Below are positions 34,399-45,102 of a stretch of DNA of 64,000 bases, one piece after another (the stretch's first letter is position 1; every line of letters begins with the position of its first letter). This stretch comes from Ornithodoros turicata (Eukaryota > Arthropoda > Arachnida > Ixodida > Argasidae), in assembly GCF_037126465.1 (NCBI RefSeq), contig NC_088201.1, forward strand, positions 136,056,052 to 136,120,051, in the 5' to 3' direction. Both the position numbers and the translations under genes were made by a program. The notes beneath the pieces were generated by a model. It saw nothing but the letters and a program-made list of their open reading frames with translations, did no database searches and had not been told where the DNA came from.

Positions 34399-34966
34399 GT
34401 TAACGAGGGTTTACTGTACCCGGGAACTTGACTAGCGACCAAGGAATAGCAGGCAGATCTTTCTGGCTGACTTTTTTTACCAAAATAATACAGGGGACTC
34501 CCGTTAAGCCGAACTCGTTTAAACCGAATTTCCGGATAAGCTGAACAATCTGCGGGTAATTGGATGATTTCTCATATACCACATGCAAAAAGATTCGCTT
34601 AGCACGAACTACGTCGACCGGTCGCTTCGGTTAACATGAACAACGCGAGCCCGACGAGCCCAAAAGAGCGGCGAGCCGGGCGAACGCTTTTTCACGAACA
34701 CGGAGTCGGCGAGAGAGAAAACAACGCAAAAAAAAAAAAAAAAAAGTGAGGGAGAACAAAAAGGTGTGGCATGTCATTGGCTGTTTAGTTAGGCAATCTC
34801 GCTAACGTAAGCCAATAGGCCTCGGCTTCCCAAGCAGGCCGCGTTCGTGTCAGTTGAGTTTACGGCGTGGTTTACGGGCTACGAGAACGGAAAGTAAAGC
34901 GAAAGCTGGGTTCGAAGTCGCTGTTCTCAAAACCTTGGCTTGCGATACTGCCAGGAAGTTGCGACG

Positions 34967-35720
34967 ATGTCGAAGCGAACGTGCCAGTCCCTTCAGCTCG
35001 AGAAGAAGGTGGAGATACTGTCGGAGATAAATGCTGACAAGCTCTCGAAGACTGCCATCGCAAAGAAGTTCGGAATCGCCAAAAGCACGTTGTCGGGAAT
35101 CCTGAAGGACAGCTCTCGTATACTGGAGACGTTCAACAGTGGTGAATTTGGACCCAAATGTAAGAGGATGCGGACAGCTGCCCATAAGGATGTGGAGGAC
35201 GTCCTTGTCGCATGGATCCAGCGAGCACGAAGTGCCAACTTGCCAGTGAACGGTGTTGTGGTGCGCGCTAAGGCAGAGGAAATAGCCTTACGTTTGAACA
35301 GACTTTTCGTGCAGCGATGGATGGCTCGATAGATTTCGAAGACGTCATGGTCTGATTTTTCACGCCATCGTCGGGGAAGCTGCGGCAGTTGACGAGTCAG
35401 TGTGCGAGGACTGGCGATCGACGAGGATGAAGAAGTTGCTCGAGGAATACGAGCCAGCAAATGTGTACAACGTCGACGAGACCGCGCTCTATTACCAGCT
35501 TCTCCCAGAAAAGACGCTCACATTTGCTGGGGACACGTGTACGGGAGGTAAGCACAGCAAGCAGCGTGTCACTGTGCTTGTCGGTGCCAACATGACCGGG
35601 ACGGACAAGCTGAAGCTCTTAGTGATCGGGAAGGCGAAGTCCCCGCGCTGTTTTAAGAGCACAAAGACTCTATCGGTAACTTACGCATCCAACTCGAAGT
35701 CGTGGATGACCCCGGCACTT
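34967..35720 (+). pseudogene. Tigger-1 transposase, N-terminal and first catalytic part
   Basis: From the ATG at 34967 the frame shows a pogo/CENP-B-type helix-turn-helix (KVEILSEIN, then KTAIAKKFGIAKSTLSGIL), followed by the second DNA-binding domain up to a frameshift stop at 35330. The frame 35400-35720 continues with CEDWRSTRMKKLLEEYEP and the first catalytic Asp in NVDETALYY, then GGKHSKQRVTVL. It breaks off after the PALF motif at about 35723, where the MULE begins. Confidence 0.8.
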
Positions 35721-35742
35721 TTCGATGCTATGCTATTTTTTT

Positions 35743-35826
35743 GCTATGTGCACTACGGAGTGCGCTCATACCGGAAGTTGCTATTCGCACGACGATGTTG
35801 CGCAGCGCCATCCAGGGAGCACTGCC
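35743..35826 (+). repeat. Left terminal inverted repeat of the MULE
   Basis: Pairs with 40527-40607. The gene start codon lies 53 bp inside it, so promoter signals probably lie in the repeat itself. Confidence 0.85.
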
Positions 35827-35878
35827 AAAAAGTTCGTCTAGCCACGTGATCTTTTGTCCAGTCTGTCTTGTCTCGTCT

Positions 35879-38800
35879 ATGGCACGCGACGACATGGGAA
35901 TTGAACGTGGCGCGAAGTTTTCGTCGTATGACGAGTTTGACAATGCTTTGCGGAAGTTTGAGGTGCAAACAAACACACTGTTTGTCAAGAAGACGACAAA
36001 GTCTGTTGATGTTGTCAACGCGCACTTGGCATCCGGGGCGGTGAAGTTGGAAGCCAAACTGAAGTTCGCCAACGCGACCTTGACGTGCAAGCACGGCGGC
36101 CGCCCCAGGAAGACAGGAGCCGGGATTCGCCCGAACCAAAAGTACGACAGCGATGAACGTAACACCACCATGTCATCACATGGTGTTGCATGCCAACTGC
36201 GTATGATCCATGAAGAAGACAGAGACACGGACACAGAAGACGACACACGTAGGTTCTCAGTTCAAGTGACAACCTACGTGTGTCGTCTTCTGTGTCCGTG
36301 TCTCTCCGTCTTCTTCATGGATCTATACCAGCTAGCCTGCACCCTTTCCCTTGTTTCATAACTGCGTATTGCTCTGTCTTTTCCTGTGTCCTTTTTTTTT
36401 TGTTGTTGTGGTGGAGTATTGTTCGCTCCAGAGCGGGGTGGGGGGACTTCATGGGATGCTATGACGACACCCGTACAGTGGCGGCCCCAAGTGGGTGGGT
36501 GGGGGAGGCGGTCGCCCCCCCCCCTAAAAGCATAGCCTGGTCCAGTTTTTGTCTCTTTTCCTGTGACACTCTCAAGGAGAGCGAAGAAGGTGCACCCCCA
36601 AACTTGTTACTCGTAAGACCTAAAATGGGTTACCAGTGATAGGATTTTGTGCGAGAAAAGGTTGACCCCGTGTCCAGAACCCCTCGCATCCAAATGGATA
36701 GCGACTGGCTAAAGGCTCGTAGACGTCGCACCCCGACCCCTCCGAAGTACTTCGCTGGGACCGCCCCTGCGCCCGTATGGAGATTCCTGAGGAGAAAAAG
36801 GAATCTTGAAATACTGCAGCACACAATACACCACCAGGCCACACATGCAAATTTCCGTGCTTTCGTCCTTTCAGGACAATGAAGAACGAATGCCCTGCTC
36901 GAATTGTTATTGCAGCCAGGAGGGCCACCCAGGAGCTTGAAGTTATAGACCTGGTCACTGAGCACAACCATGAAACTGCGCCAGACATCTTTGCCTCGTA
37001 CCCAGAGTGCAGGCGGCTGAACAATGATGAAGCAACCCTTGTGCAGCCGCTCCTTGACATGAAGGTCCGGCCGAGCCTCATTGCTCAAAAACTGGAAGAT
37101 GATACGGGTAACTTTTTCTCTTTCAAGGGCATGTAACTTTTCCCCCAAATCATAACTTAATTTGTTTCCTCACTTCTCAATTGTCATTTGCAGGAAAGGT
37201 GATAATTTCAAAGGACCTACAAAACATGAAGCAAAAGGGCAAGAGTAAAACAGATGACGCCGACAAGCTCATACAAACTATCAATGAACTCCGTAAAAAT
37301 GAAGGCGCACGTGTTGTTGTGGTGAAGGATGAGAATGATGTGCTACAAGTACTTTTTGTGCAAACAAAAGAGATGAAAAAGATGTTCGCAGGCTACCCTG
37401 AAGTGCTGTTACTCGATGCAACGTATCGTACTAACAAGCACAGAATGCCACTATTTGTTTTCATGGTGGAGGATGGAGAAGGGTCAAGCCACGTCGTGGC
37501 ATACGCCTTCGTTGCTTCGGAACAACAACATGTTATAATGAGGCTGCTTGAGACTTTTGTTCAAGAGAATGTGAAAGCGTCACACACAGGCGTTGTGATT
37601 GTCGACAAAGATTTTACTGAGATTGGGGCGATACGGGAGACATTTGCATCACAGCCAGCGATCCAGTTATGCCAATTCCATGTGATGAAGGCATTCAGAA
37701 CAGCTGCTGGACAATTTTCGAGCTCAGCAGAGGAACGGGAACAACTCATTGGCAACTTTGGGCAAATGGTCCATGCGCCGACAGCACATATGTTCCACGA
37801 TGCATTGCAAGAGTTTCTACAGCAAGCAAATGGACGAGCCTGTAGTTACTTTGAAAAGAACTGGGCTGGGATTTCTCATATGTGGGCAAGGCACATTTGT
37901 GACAGAGAATTTACTACAGGAAACAATACAACAAATAGGGTGGAGTCCCACAACGCAAAGATCAAGCATGTTTTGACCTCCACAGAGAAGCTTCATGATG
38001 CATTGCGTGGAGTATTAAGACTGTCACGTACATTGACACGAGAGGCCCAGCACCGTGCACGCCTGATGAAGACGTGCACGTTTTATTCGTACAGCGCTTC
38101 TGGACCAATTGAAGAAATGTGTGCAAAGCAGCTCACACCATATGCATGTTCTGTGATATATAAGGAGGCAGCCAAGGCAAAGGGAATACAGGAAATAGAG
38201 CAGACTGTGGATCCACATGTTTATGCTGTCAAATCCAATTCCACTGGTGCAGTGCATAAGGTATCTGCTGCTGAACACACCTGCAGCTGCACCATGTTTT
38301 CAAAGATGGGACTTCTTTGTCGGCACATTCTAGCTGTTTGTCGGAAGACCGAGAGGGTGCCAGACTTGAGCAAGGTTGTGAGACAACGCTGGTTCAAGTT
38401 GTACCACATTTCATTTGTTGCTGCAGATGCCAGAGGTGCAAACGCTGAAGCATCTGAGGCACACGAAGACGCAGGTCCCGAGATGTTTACTATGCCGGGG
38501 CCAGCATTCCACAAGATGAACAGGGACCGGAGGTTCAACTTTGCAATGCGGACGCTTAAAGCAATTGCAGACTATTTAGCAGACTGCTCACCAGATGTTT
38601 TTGCTGCTCGACTGGAAGTCCTTGAAGATATTCACACGAACTGGCTAACAGGAGCTTCCTCTAACTCTGCAGACATCTCTTTGAACTCTGCTAGCCATGC
38701 TGCACTTGCGGTAGACAGTGGAAACATCAAGACTGCAAGCAACAGTGCTATTGCCCAACAAGAACTGGCAAATGTGCTTCAAGACTTTGGTGACAAATCA

Positions 38801-39690
38801 AGTGCAGGAACCCCTGTAAACTGTGTCAGCACTGCTCTAGAGCTGAACAATGAACTAACCAACACTGAAAACAACGTGCCTATTGTGCAACTCGAAAACA
38901 TACTCAAAGAAACTAATAGTGATTCAAGTACCAAGCCCAGCAAGCCACAGCTTATGCTCCCACTTGTTAAACCAAGGGGACGGCCAAAGAGCAAGCCCAC
39001 GCGCACCAGCAAGCGACAAAGGGAGGCAACGTCTGTGGTGCCATTTAAACAGCTTCCTGAAGTGCTCCAACACAAGCGTAAGTCATTTTCAACTTAGATT
39101 TCAGTGGCAAATTCTTACTGAAGCTTGTCGCTTGTTATACAGTCCTTCTGACAAGAATTGTGGGGAACAGCACAGCTGTGAAGGTCCTGGAGAGCAGCCA
39201 CATAGTACAAGAGGCAGAAGTTGAGGTCAAGCCAGAGCTCCTGCCAAGTGGGCTCCTTGATTACAGGGTGCGACTACATCAACTGCAGCCATACTTCTCG
39301 GAGGATGCATGGGATCTACTCACGTCTTCAGGTACAGATCATTGTGCTCAGTAATATGAAAGCCTGTGTCTGGGCACAATAGCAGGACGACACAAACGCA
39401 TGATTCAAATTTCGACTACCATTTCTTCTAGTGGAAATTAAGAAGAAACACAAATTGTGGCTGTGTGGCCACTGCCACGAAAACGATGATGGAGAGACAA
39501 AGATGGTTTGCTGTGACCGCTGCCTTGAATGGTTTCAGTGGTAAGAGCTATACTACTGCTTGAAAATTCTATCTCTGCTAACACTTTAACGCCATTTCAA
39601 TGCAGGGCCTGTGCTGCAGTAAAGCGATCAGATGTCAAAAAGAAGTTCTGGTTTTGCAGCTCCTGTGTGGATGACACAGCCACAGAATAG
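35879..39690 (+). CDS. MULE transposase with FAR1-like, SWIM and PHD-like fingers (six exons)
   Basis: My model joins 35879-36141, 36875-37107, 37194-39077, 39143-39331, 39432-39540 and 39606-39690. All introns are GT-AG, phases agree throughout, and the product is 920 residues without a stop. Domains: FAR1-like N-terminus (FSSYDEFDNALRKF, then a C/H segment ending EHNHE); MULE DDE core with D240 (LLLDATYRTNKH), D303 (VIVDKDF), CxxH at 325-328 (CQFH) and E416 (NRVESHNAK); SWIM finger C529-x-C531, C541-x-H543; and a C-terminal PHD-like finger C868/C871, C884/C887, C895, C910/C913, in which Gln892 replaces the usual His. It would bind the element ends and move the element in the nucleus. A polyadenylation-like aataaa lies 15 bp after the stop. 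Exon 1 could start at a later Met. Fusion of these parts is seen directly; activity is inference. Confidence 0.8.
36205..36323. repeat. 51-bp-arm palindrome in intron 1 of the MULE gene
   Basis: gatccatgaagaagacag... (36205-36255) is inverted at 36271-36323 with one or two differences, separated by about 15 bp. A transcript would fold into a strong hairpin. Its right arm continues into sequence that looks like a dispersed repeat end (accagctagcctgc). Confidence 0.85.
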
Positions 39691-40526
39691 AATGTGTCCA
39701 TACAATAAAGTTGTTAATGAGTGAAGCGAGCAACATTTCCTTGTGTTTGAGGTAGGGGGTTTGGACATTAGGGAGAACGAATCCAGACTTCGTCCATCCA
39801 CCAGCCCGCTTGTATTCTTCTGCCACGTTAATTAGGACACGCAAGTCATGTGCTCAATAGTTGGTGATGGTCTGCAAATTGTAATGTCAATGGGTATACC
39901 TCAGTAACGATCCTGCAGCAGACAGAACTTCAAAGGATAGGTATAGATTTAATGGTGGTGTGGTGTCATCGTTGTAGCAGAACAATAATCGGACGTCGAG
40001 TGCACCTAAGGGGCATATCGAGTTTTTTTGTTTTTTTTGAGGAGCAGGCCCACCATGGACAATATGCGTGATACGCGATAGGTCAATGGTCAGTTAAACA
40101 CTATATGGAGACAGACACAAGAAAACAGGGAAGAGAACATGTCTCACGACGCACAGCAGCACCTTGAACTCGCGGTGGCCTAATAAAGGTCGTGCAGCAC
40201 ACCATCATTCTCGCTCCAAACACGAATACAAAGACGCACGCAACCTAATAATGCTAATACGCACAGGCATAGCCGTCTATATACTAATGGGAGGCTTCGG
40301 TACAGGGAATACGTGAAGTCAAATACTGCTGCCGCCGTCCATGCCCTTATTTTTTCCCGGAGACACTTCATCATTGTCGTTCTCACGTTTCCTTTTACCA
40401 AAAGTATGGTTACAGCATCGAAAGGCCGCGCAGTTAGTCATTTTTCAATGCCGCCACCACGAAAATTGACCACCACTGAGAGGAGATTGCGCATATGCCT
40501 AGACGAGACGAGTACATTATCCTTCC

Positions 40527-40607
40527 GGCAGTGCTCCCTGGATGGCGCTGCGCCACATCGTGCGAATAGCGACTTCCGGTATGCGCGCACTCCGTAGTGC
40601 ACATAGC
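40527..40607 (-). repeat. Right terminal inverted repeat of the MULE
   Basis: Inverse of 35743-35826 with a few differences, including a 3-bp length change. Confidence 0.85.
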
Positions 40608-40609
40608 AT

Positions 40610-40796
40610 CATTCTTCGGACAATGGCTTCGTGAGATGGACCGACGGTTCGTGAGGGAGAACAGAAAAGTTCTGATCCTAGTCGATAACTGCCCAGGTCA
40701 TGGGAACGTCAGCGGGCTTTCCTCCATTCGGCTGGAATTTCTACCCCCAAACACAACTGCGAAGCTGCAACCAATGAACCACGGGGTAATAAGTAG
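40610..40796 (+). pseudogene. Tigger-1 transposase, second catalytic part
   Basis: Continues the DDE domain after the MULE: FGQWLREMDRRF, then LILVDNCPGH (second catalytic Asp intact), then FLPPNTTAKLQPMNHGVI, where the third catalytic Asp is Asn (intact Tiggers read QPMDQG). The frame then runs into the target duplication of foldback element F6. Confidence 0.8.
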
Positions 40797-42737
40797 GGCC
40801 CTCAGTTTTCGGGTAAAACCCGATAAAGCCCGTTTTTACACCCCGATTTACATAAAATAGTTCGGGTTTAACCCGATAAAACCCGTAAATCGGGCCTGCG
40901 AAAGTGCAAACCAAGGACTTGATCCGCACACGCGCGAACTACGGCAATCGCGCGACCGCTCCCGAGTTGCTCCCGACCGCGCCGCGTCTTGCTGGTGAAG
41001 TAAACGAAACACGCCGGGTTTGGATTTGTGGACGCTTGCATGCAGGCAATATTTCTACCGTGAAAAATGTTCCTTTGGTAGGCGTCACCATTTGAAAGTT
41101 GGCTTCACCTAACACTTCCGTGTATTGCGGTCAAGCCCACTTCAACGAATGCTTAGTGTTGCTTAAGTGTACGGTTGTAGAAAATTAGCGAAACTTTTCG
41201 ATTCATTTATTTGTGTTATGGGAAAGCCATCTTGAACCTATGATATCATACACTTTGTTTAGTGATATATTAGGTTAGGTTAGTGCGGCTGTGGCAGCTT
41301 GCCCCGCACTCCCAACTTCATTATCGAAGCGGCCATAGCCCTATTAATCTAACCTAACTTCACATAAACAAAATACAGAAGCCGACACTGAAGATTTTTG
41401 CTTAAGTTTAATTTGTACAAGCTTTCGCGTGGAGGTCCACGCTTCCTCAGGTACAAAGTGAAGTGGTAACACACATAAGTATATATAGTATAGACACTGC
41501 TGTACAAAGAAAGGGAAGAGGAAAGGAGATATGGTGCCACATGTCTGTGTACAATGAATATGTGTACAATGAATATTCATTGTACACAGACATGTGGCAC
41601 CATATCTCCTTTCCTCTTCCCTTTCTTTGTACAGCAGTGTCTATACTATATATACTTATGTGTGTCACCACTTCACTTTGTACCTGAGGAAGCGTGGACC
41701 TCCACGCGAAAGCTTGTACAAATTAAACTTAAGCAAAAATCTTCAGTGTCGGCTTCTGTATTTTGTTTATGTGATCTACAGGACTTGACTCCCCTCTTCG
41801 TATACGCATCTCTAACCTAACTTCACTAAACTAACCTAAAACATCATCAACTTGGTTAGTTTAGTGATAAGTCAGATTAATGGGGCCATGACAGTTTCCC
41901 TTGTCCCTCAAAATCTGTTTCAATAATGAGGTGAAGCCGCCTTGCAGAATGGCAACGCCAACCAAAGTAATACCCTGGTTTCGTACCAAAAATGCCGTGT
42001 TTTTCACGCCCGAAGGAATGTAGTCTGCATCATGAAAGCTTGTGTCAATGAGTAAGTTGAAGACTTCAGTGTTAGATTTTTGTACTGTTAGTGCATTCCG
42101 TGGACGTTGAGGAGACCCTTTCTTGTGCTGTTACCAAAAATAGCAAAGGAATCAGGAAAAATCACGCTAAACAGCGAAGAAAAAAGAGTTAAGCAACGCT
42201 TGGCGTTCCTTGAAGTGGGTTTGCCCGCAATACACGGAAGTGTTAGGTGAAGCCAACTTTCAAATCTTGTAGGGACTCTCTTGTATCAGCAAAGTATGCG
42301 GAGTAGTAAAGAGGATGCAGCAACAGCGAACAATATCCGAGGCATACCAACGCGAGCGCGAGCATGCTCTCAACGCTCATCGATGGATGATGCTTTACTG
42401 AACATGCAACTTATTCGTTTTATAAACAGGGGCCAGTGCAAGCCTTAGTGGTTATACAGTGAATTATCTACCAGTCTCTTAATAAATATTCTTTCACTTA
42501 ATTTCAACACTCCACAGACCGACCGCTGTGGCGTCGCTCATGATCTCAGTTGTCTCGCGACGTAAACCCCCAATTATTATTAATTAATTTCGACATATAA
42601 AAGTATCTTTTTTTTTTTCACCCGAAAATACATCACTTCTCAGTATATCACCCGATTTTACCCTGTTTTGCAGGTCCTGATTTTGAAATTTACCCCCGAT
42701 TTTCACAAAAAATAAAACCCGAAAACTGAGGGCCCGA
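40797..42737. mobile_element. Foldback element F6 with 'cgggtttaacccg' words, 11-bp target duplication
   Basis: gtaataagtag occurs at 40786-40796 and again at 42738-42748. The termini are inverted: ggccctcagttttcggg on the left, and its complement on the right followed by three extra bases. Both arms hold degenerate copies of cccgataaaacccg. Further in, an 80-bp pair (about 41089-41168 with 42190-42266) and a ctaacctaac-type pair are also inverted, so most of the element folds on itself around a central palindrome (41361-41773). No transposase. Excision would leave the Tigger-1 frame continuous. Confidence 0.85.
41361..41773. repeat. Near-perfect palindrome, arms about 200 bp
   Basis: The axis lies at 41574/41575 (gaat|attc). 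The left arm carries one extra 15-bp duplication (gtgtacaatgaatat), otherwise the arms match almost base for base, so the same short open frames appear on both strands. Each arm contains ctgagga, a six-pair stem gcgtgg/ccacgc and gaaa, the order of a minimal hammerhead core as reported for Penelope-like elements, so the arms may derive from such an element. Confidence 0.9.
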
Positions 42738-43364
42738 GTAATAAGTAGCCTCAAGAGGCATTACAGGCGGTCTCTGCTTCAGCGAATGTTGCTGTGTATG
42801 GAAACCGGCAAGGAGTACCAAGTGAACCTGCTGAGTGCAATTCATCTTCTCTCGTACGCATGGGATAAAGTTTCCGAAACTACCATTGCAAACTGCTTCC
42901 ACCATGCAGGGTTTGTGACACACAGCAGCCCTACAGAAACCCTTGCAGAGAACAGTGTTGAGGAGCTGCCAGAAGATGACGATCCCAACCTGTTGTCTGA
43001 TCTCAAGAGCGCTGGCATCTCCATGGACATGGTGGCATACGTTAATGTTGATGATGATGTTGCCACTTGTCGAGATGACACAATGGAAGCCCTGATTGAA
43101 GAGACATGCACTGAGAAGCCATCAGAGACTGAAGCTGAAGCCATTGAGGAAGAAGGCTAGAATGTAGAACCTACACCGGTGACCTGTGATGCTGCAGACG
43201 CTGCATTAAATGTGCTGTTGCAGTTTTTCGAGGAGCGCGAGGGTACTGACGTGTTTGTGAGGAACATTGGGCAAATGTCGAATTTTGTGACAACACAGCG
43301 CCTCTCTCAGCAGAGGCAAGCAAAACTGACTGATTGGTTCAGTTCGTTAAAAAGCACACAATAA
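42738..43364 (+). pseudogene. Tigger-1 transposase C-terminal part
   Basis: After the second copy of the target duplication, the frame reads SSLKRHYRR, then NLLSAIHLLSYAWDKVSETT with FHHAGF, the conserved end of Tigger proteins, an acidic tail, an in-frame TAG at 43158, and then QAKLTDWF close to the end at 43364. One nonsense codon breaks it. Confidence 0.8.
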
Positions 43365-43559
43365 TGCTTTTTTCATCCTTGTGAATTAAGTAGATGTTGT
43401 GATATGAACTCCTTTTAGTGTGTGGTTATGATACAGTTGATACTGAGACAAAACTACCATGATTTTGTGCACTTCTCTTAGGCTGAACTCCTGATAAGAC
43501 TAACAAATTTTCATGGTCCCTTCGTGTTCGTCTTAAAGGGAGTCCACTCCCCCATGTGC

Positions 43560-44296
43560 ATCCACTTGTGAAACTGCCATGACTGAACTTTGCGGGATAG
43601 GGATTGCACTTTTATGACTTCACTCCTGTGTGTTTACTTGTGATGCTGCAAGCACATACCGTGGTTGAACTCTGCAGGACAGATATCACACCTATATGAC
43701 TTCTTGCCCATGTGTGTCCACTTGTGATTCCACAGCTTTGTGGTCTCGCTGAACTGTACAGGACAGAGACCGCAGCTGCATGTCTTCCCGCCCGTTTGTG
43801 TCCACTTGTGACGCTACAGGTGCGGCTGAACTCCGCGCAGCAGATATAGCACGTGTATGGCTTCCAGACTGTGAGCGTTTGCTTGTGGTACCACAGGCAC
43901 ATGCACTTGCTGAACTCTACAGGATAGAGATCGTACTTGTACAGTTTCTCACCAGTGTGGTTCCATATTTGGGTGTTCAGGTGCTGGGAGAGATGAGCAC
44001 TTGTGCTGCTTCACGCCCGCGTGTTTCCCACTTCTGTGTGAAACACGCGGGGTCCTAGCTCATGTATGCCTGCCTGTGGCACCATGAGTTTGTGTGTGGA
44101 TGAACTCTGCTGGACAGAGGTCGTACTTTTATGTCTTGTCGCCCATGTGTGTCCACTTGTGATTGCACAGATTCGTGTTACAGCTGAACTTTGCAGGGTA
44201 GAGATGGCACTTGTATGGCTTCTCGCTCGTGTGTGTTCGCATATGACGCGGCAGGCTTGTGTTCTGGCTGAACTCTGCAGGACTGAGATCACACTT
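43560..44296 (-). pseudogene. Decayed C2H2 finger array following the zinc-finger gene
   Basis: Directly after the stop of the gene at 44297 the same frame continues with CDLSPAEFSQNTSLPRHM (a finger with its second Cys lost), then CHLYPAKFSCNTNLCNH, then another stop in the linker, then more finger remnants with frame changes down to about 43560. At least six former fingers are visible. The array ends at the right edge of Tigger-1, which may have removed the rest. Confidence 0.7.
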
Positions 44297-45102
44297 TCAG
44301 GGCTTCTTGCCCTTGTGTATCCACATGTGACGCTGTAGGTCCACGCTCTGGCTGAACTCCGCAATGCAAAACTCACACTTGTAAATCGTCACGCCCTCCT
44401 GTACGCGCCTCTGATGCCGCAGACAGCTGACGTGACGCCGTAGGTCCTTGCTGTTGCTGAACTCAGCAGGGCAAAGATCACACATGTATATCTTCATGCC
44501 CTTGTGTGTGCGCCTGTGATGCAGCAGACACTTGATCTCTCTGACGTTTGCAGGACAGATATAACACTTGTATGGCTTCTCAACCGTGTGTCTCAATTTG
44601 TGATTCCGCAGTGTCGTGCTGTCGTTGAACTTTGCAGGGCAGAGATCACATTTGTATGGCCTCTCACCTGTGTGTGTCCACCTATGGCGCCGAAGGTTTG
44701 CACTCTGGTTGAACCCCGCAGGACAGAGATCACACTTGTATGGCCTCTCACCTGTGTGTGTCCGCCTATGGCGCCGAAGGTCTGCACTCTGGTTGAACCC
44801 CGCAGGACAGAGATCACAGTTGTGTGGCTTCTCGCCTGTGTGTATTTGCTTGTGAATCCGCAAGCTACTGTTCAGGCTGGCTTCTGAAACGCACGTATGT
44901 GCATATGGCTCGCTCTGGACCGGAGGTTGCTCCACAGGTCGACCTGTCATAGTGACTACTGCAGTGCTGTCGTCTTCCTGTTCAACTGTTGTTTTGCTCA
45001 CATTCAGCTGTGTACTTGAAGAAGTGCAACCTGAGGATGCCTGATCACAAGTGCCTCTGGGTTGGTCCTTAACATGAAGTGTACCAGTGCTTCCTCTTGC
45101 TC
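44297..45102 (-). CDS. C2H2 zinc-finger protein, terminal exon with about six fingers
   Basis: A minus-strand acceptor (ttctgcaatttcag) ends at 45103, so the exon likely begins at 45102. After about 90 residues of Ser/Thr/Gln-rich sequence come fingers [21 protein letters not shown] and its neighbour with [58 protein letters not shown] (abnormal end) and [27 protein letters not shown] linkers join the first ones. The stop lies in the linker after KGKKP and the finger sequence continues beyond it, so the protein is a shortened form of a longer array. Upstream exons were not found. Expected nuclear DNA-binding protein. Confidence 0.75.

Larger units (their letters stand above)
35716..40617 (+). 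mobile_element. MULE-type DNA transposon with intact ends and gene
   Basis: The terminal inverted repeats are about 80 bp: 35743-35826, starting gctatgtgcactacggag, and 40527-40607, ending with the complement, with about 5% mismatch. The flanks cacttttc (35716-35723) and cattcttc (40610-40617) look like a diverged 8-bp target duplication; with one copy removed, the interrupted Tigger frame continues. Between left flank and left repeat there is about 19 bp extra, including a duplicated ctatg. The element carries one spliced gene on plus (35879-39690) and about 0.8 kb of 3' sequence. Target duplications of 8-11 bp and a MULE transposase fit the Mutator superfamily. Confidence 0.8.
34491..43552 (+). 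mobile_element. Tigger/pogo DNA transposon (Tigger-1) split by two insertions
   Basis: The left end begins after TA (34489-34490) with caggggactcccgttaagcc. The right end near 43552 carries the inverse of actccctttaagacgaac and is somewhat degraded. Transposase parts on plus are in order: DNA-binding domain (34967-35332), first catalytic part (35400-35720), second part (40610-40796), third part (42738-43360). The gaps are a MULE transposon (about 35743-40607) and foldback element F6 (40797-42737). Removing both would leave an element of about 2.3 kb, close to the size of known Tiggers. The transposase also has frameshifts and nonsense codons of its own. Confidence 0.8.

Noticed and set aside
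36280..36639. A 119-residue plus-strand frame with hydrophobic stretches
   Set aside because: Falls in intron 1 of the MULE gene, over the palindrome and a dispersed repeat; no supporting motif.
41447..41687. Nearly identical proteins on opposite strands
   Set aside because: Mirror artefact of the palindrome at 41361-41773.
44504..44887. Plus-strand Cys/Leu-rich proteins opposite the zinc-finger exon
   Set aside because: Opposite-strand shadows of the repeated finger sequence.
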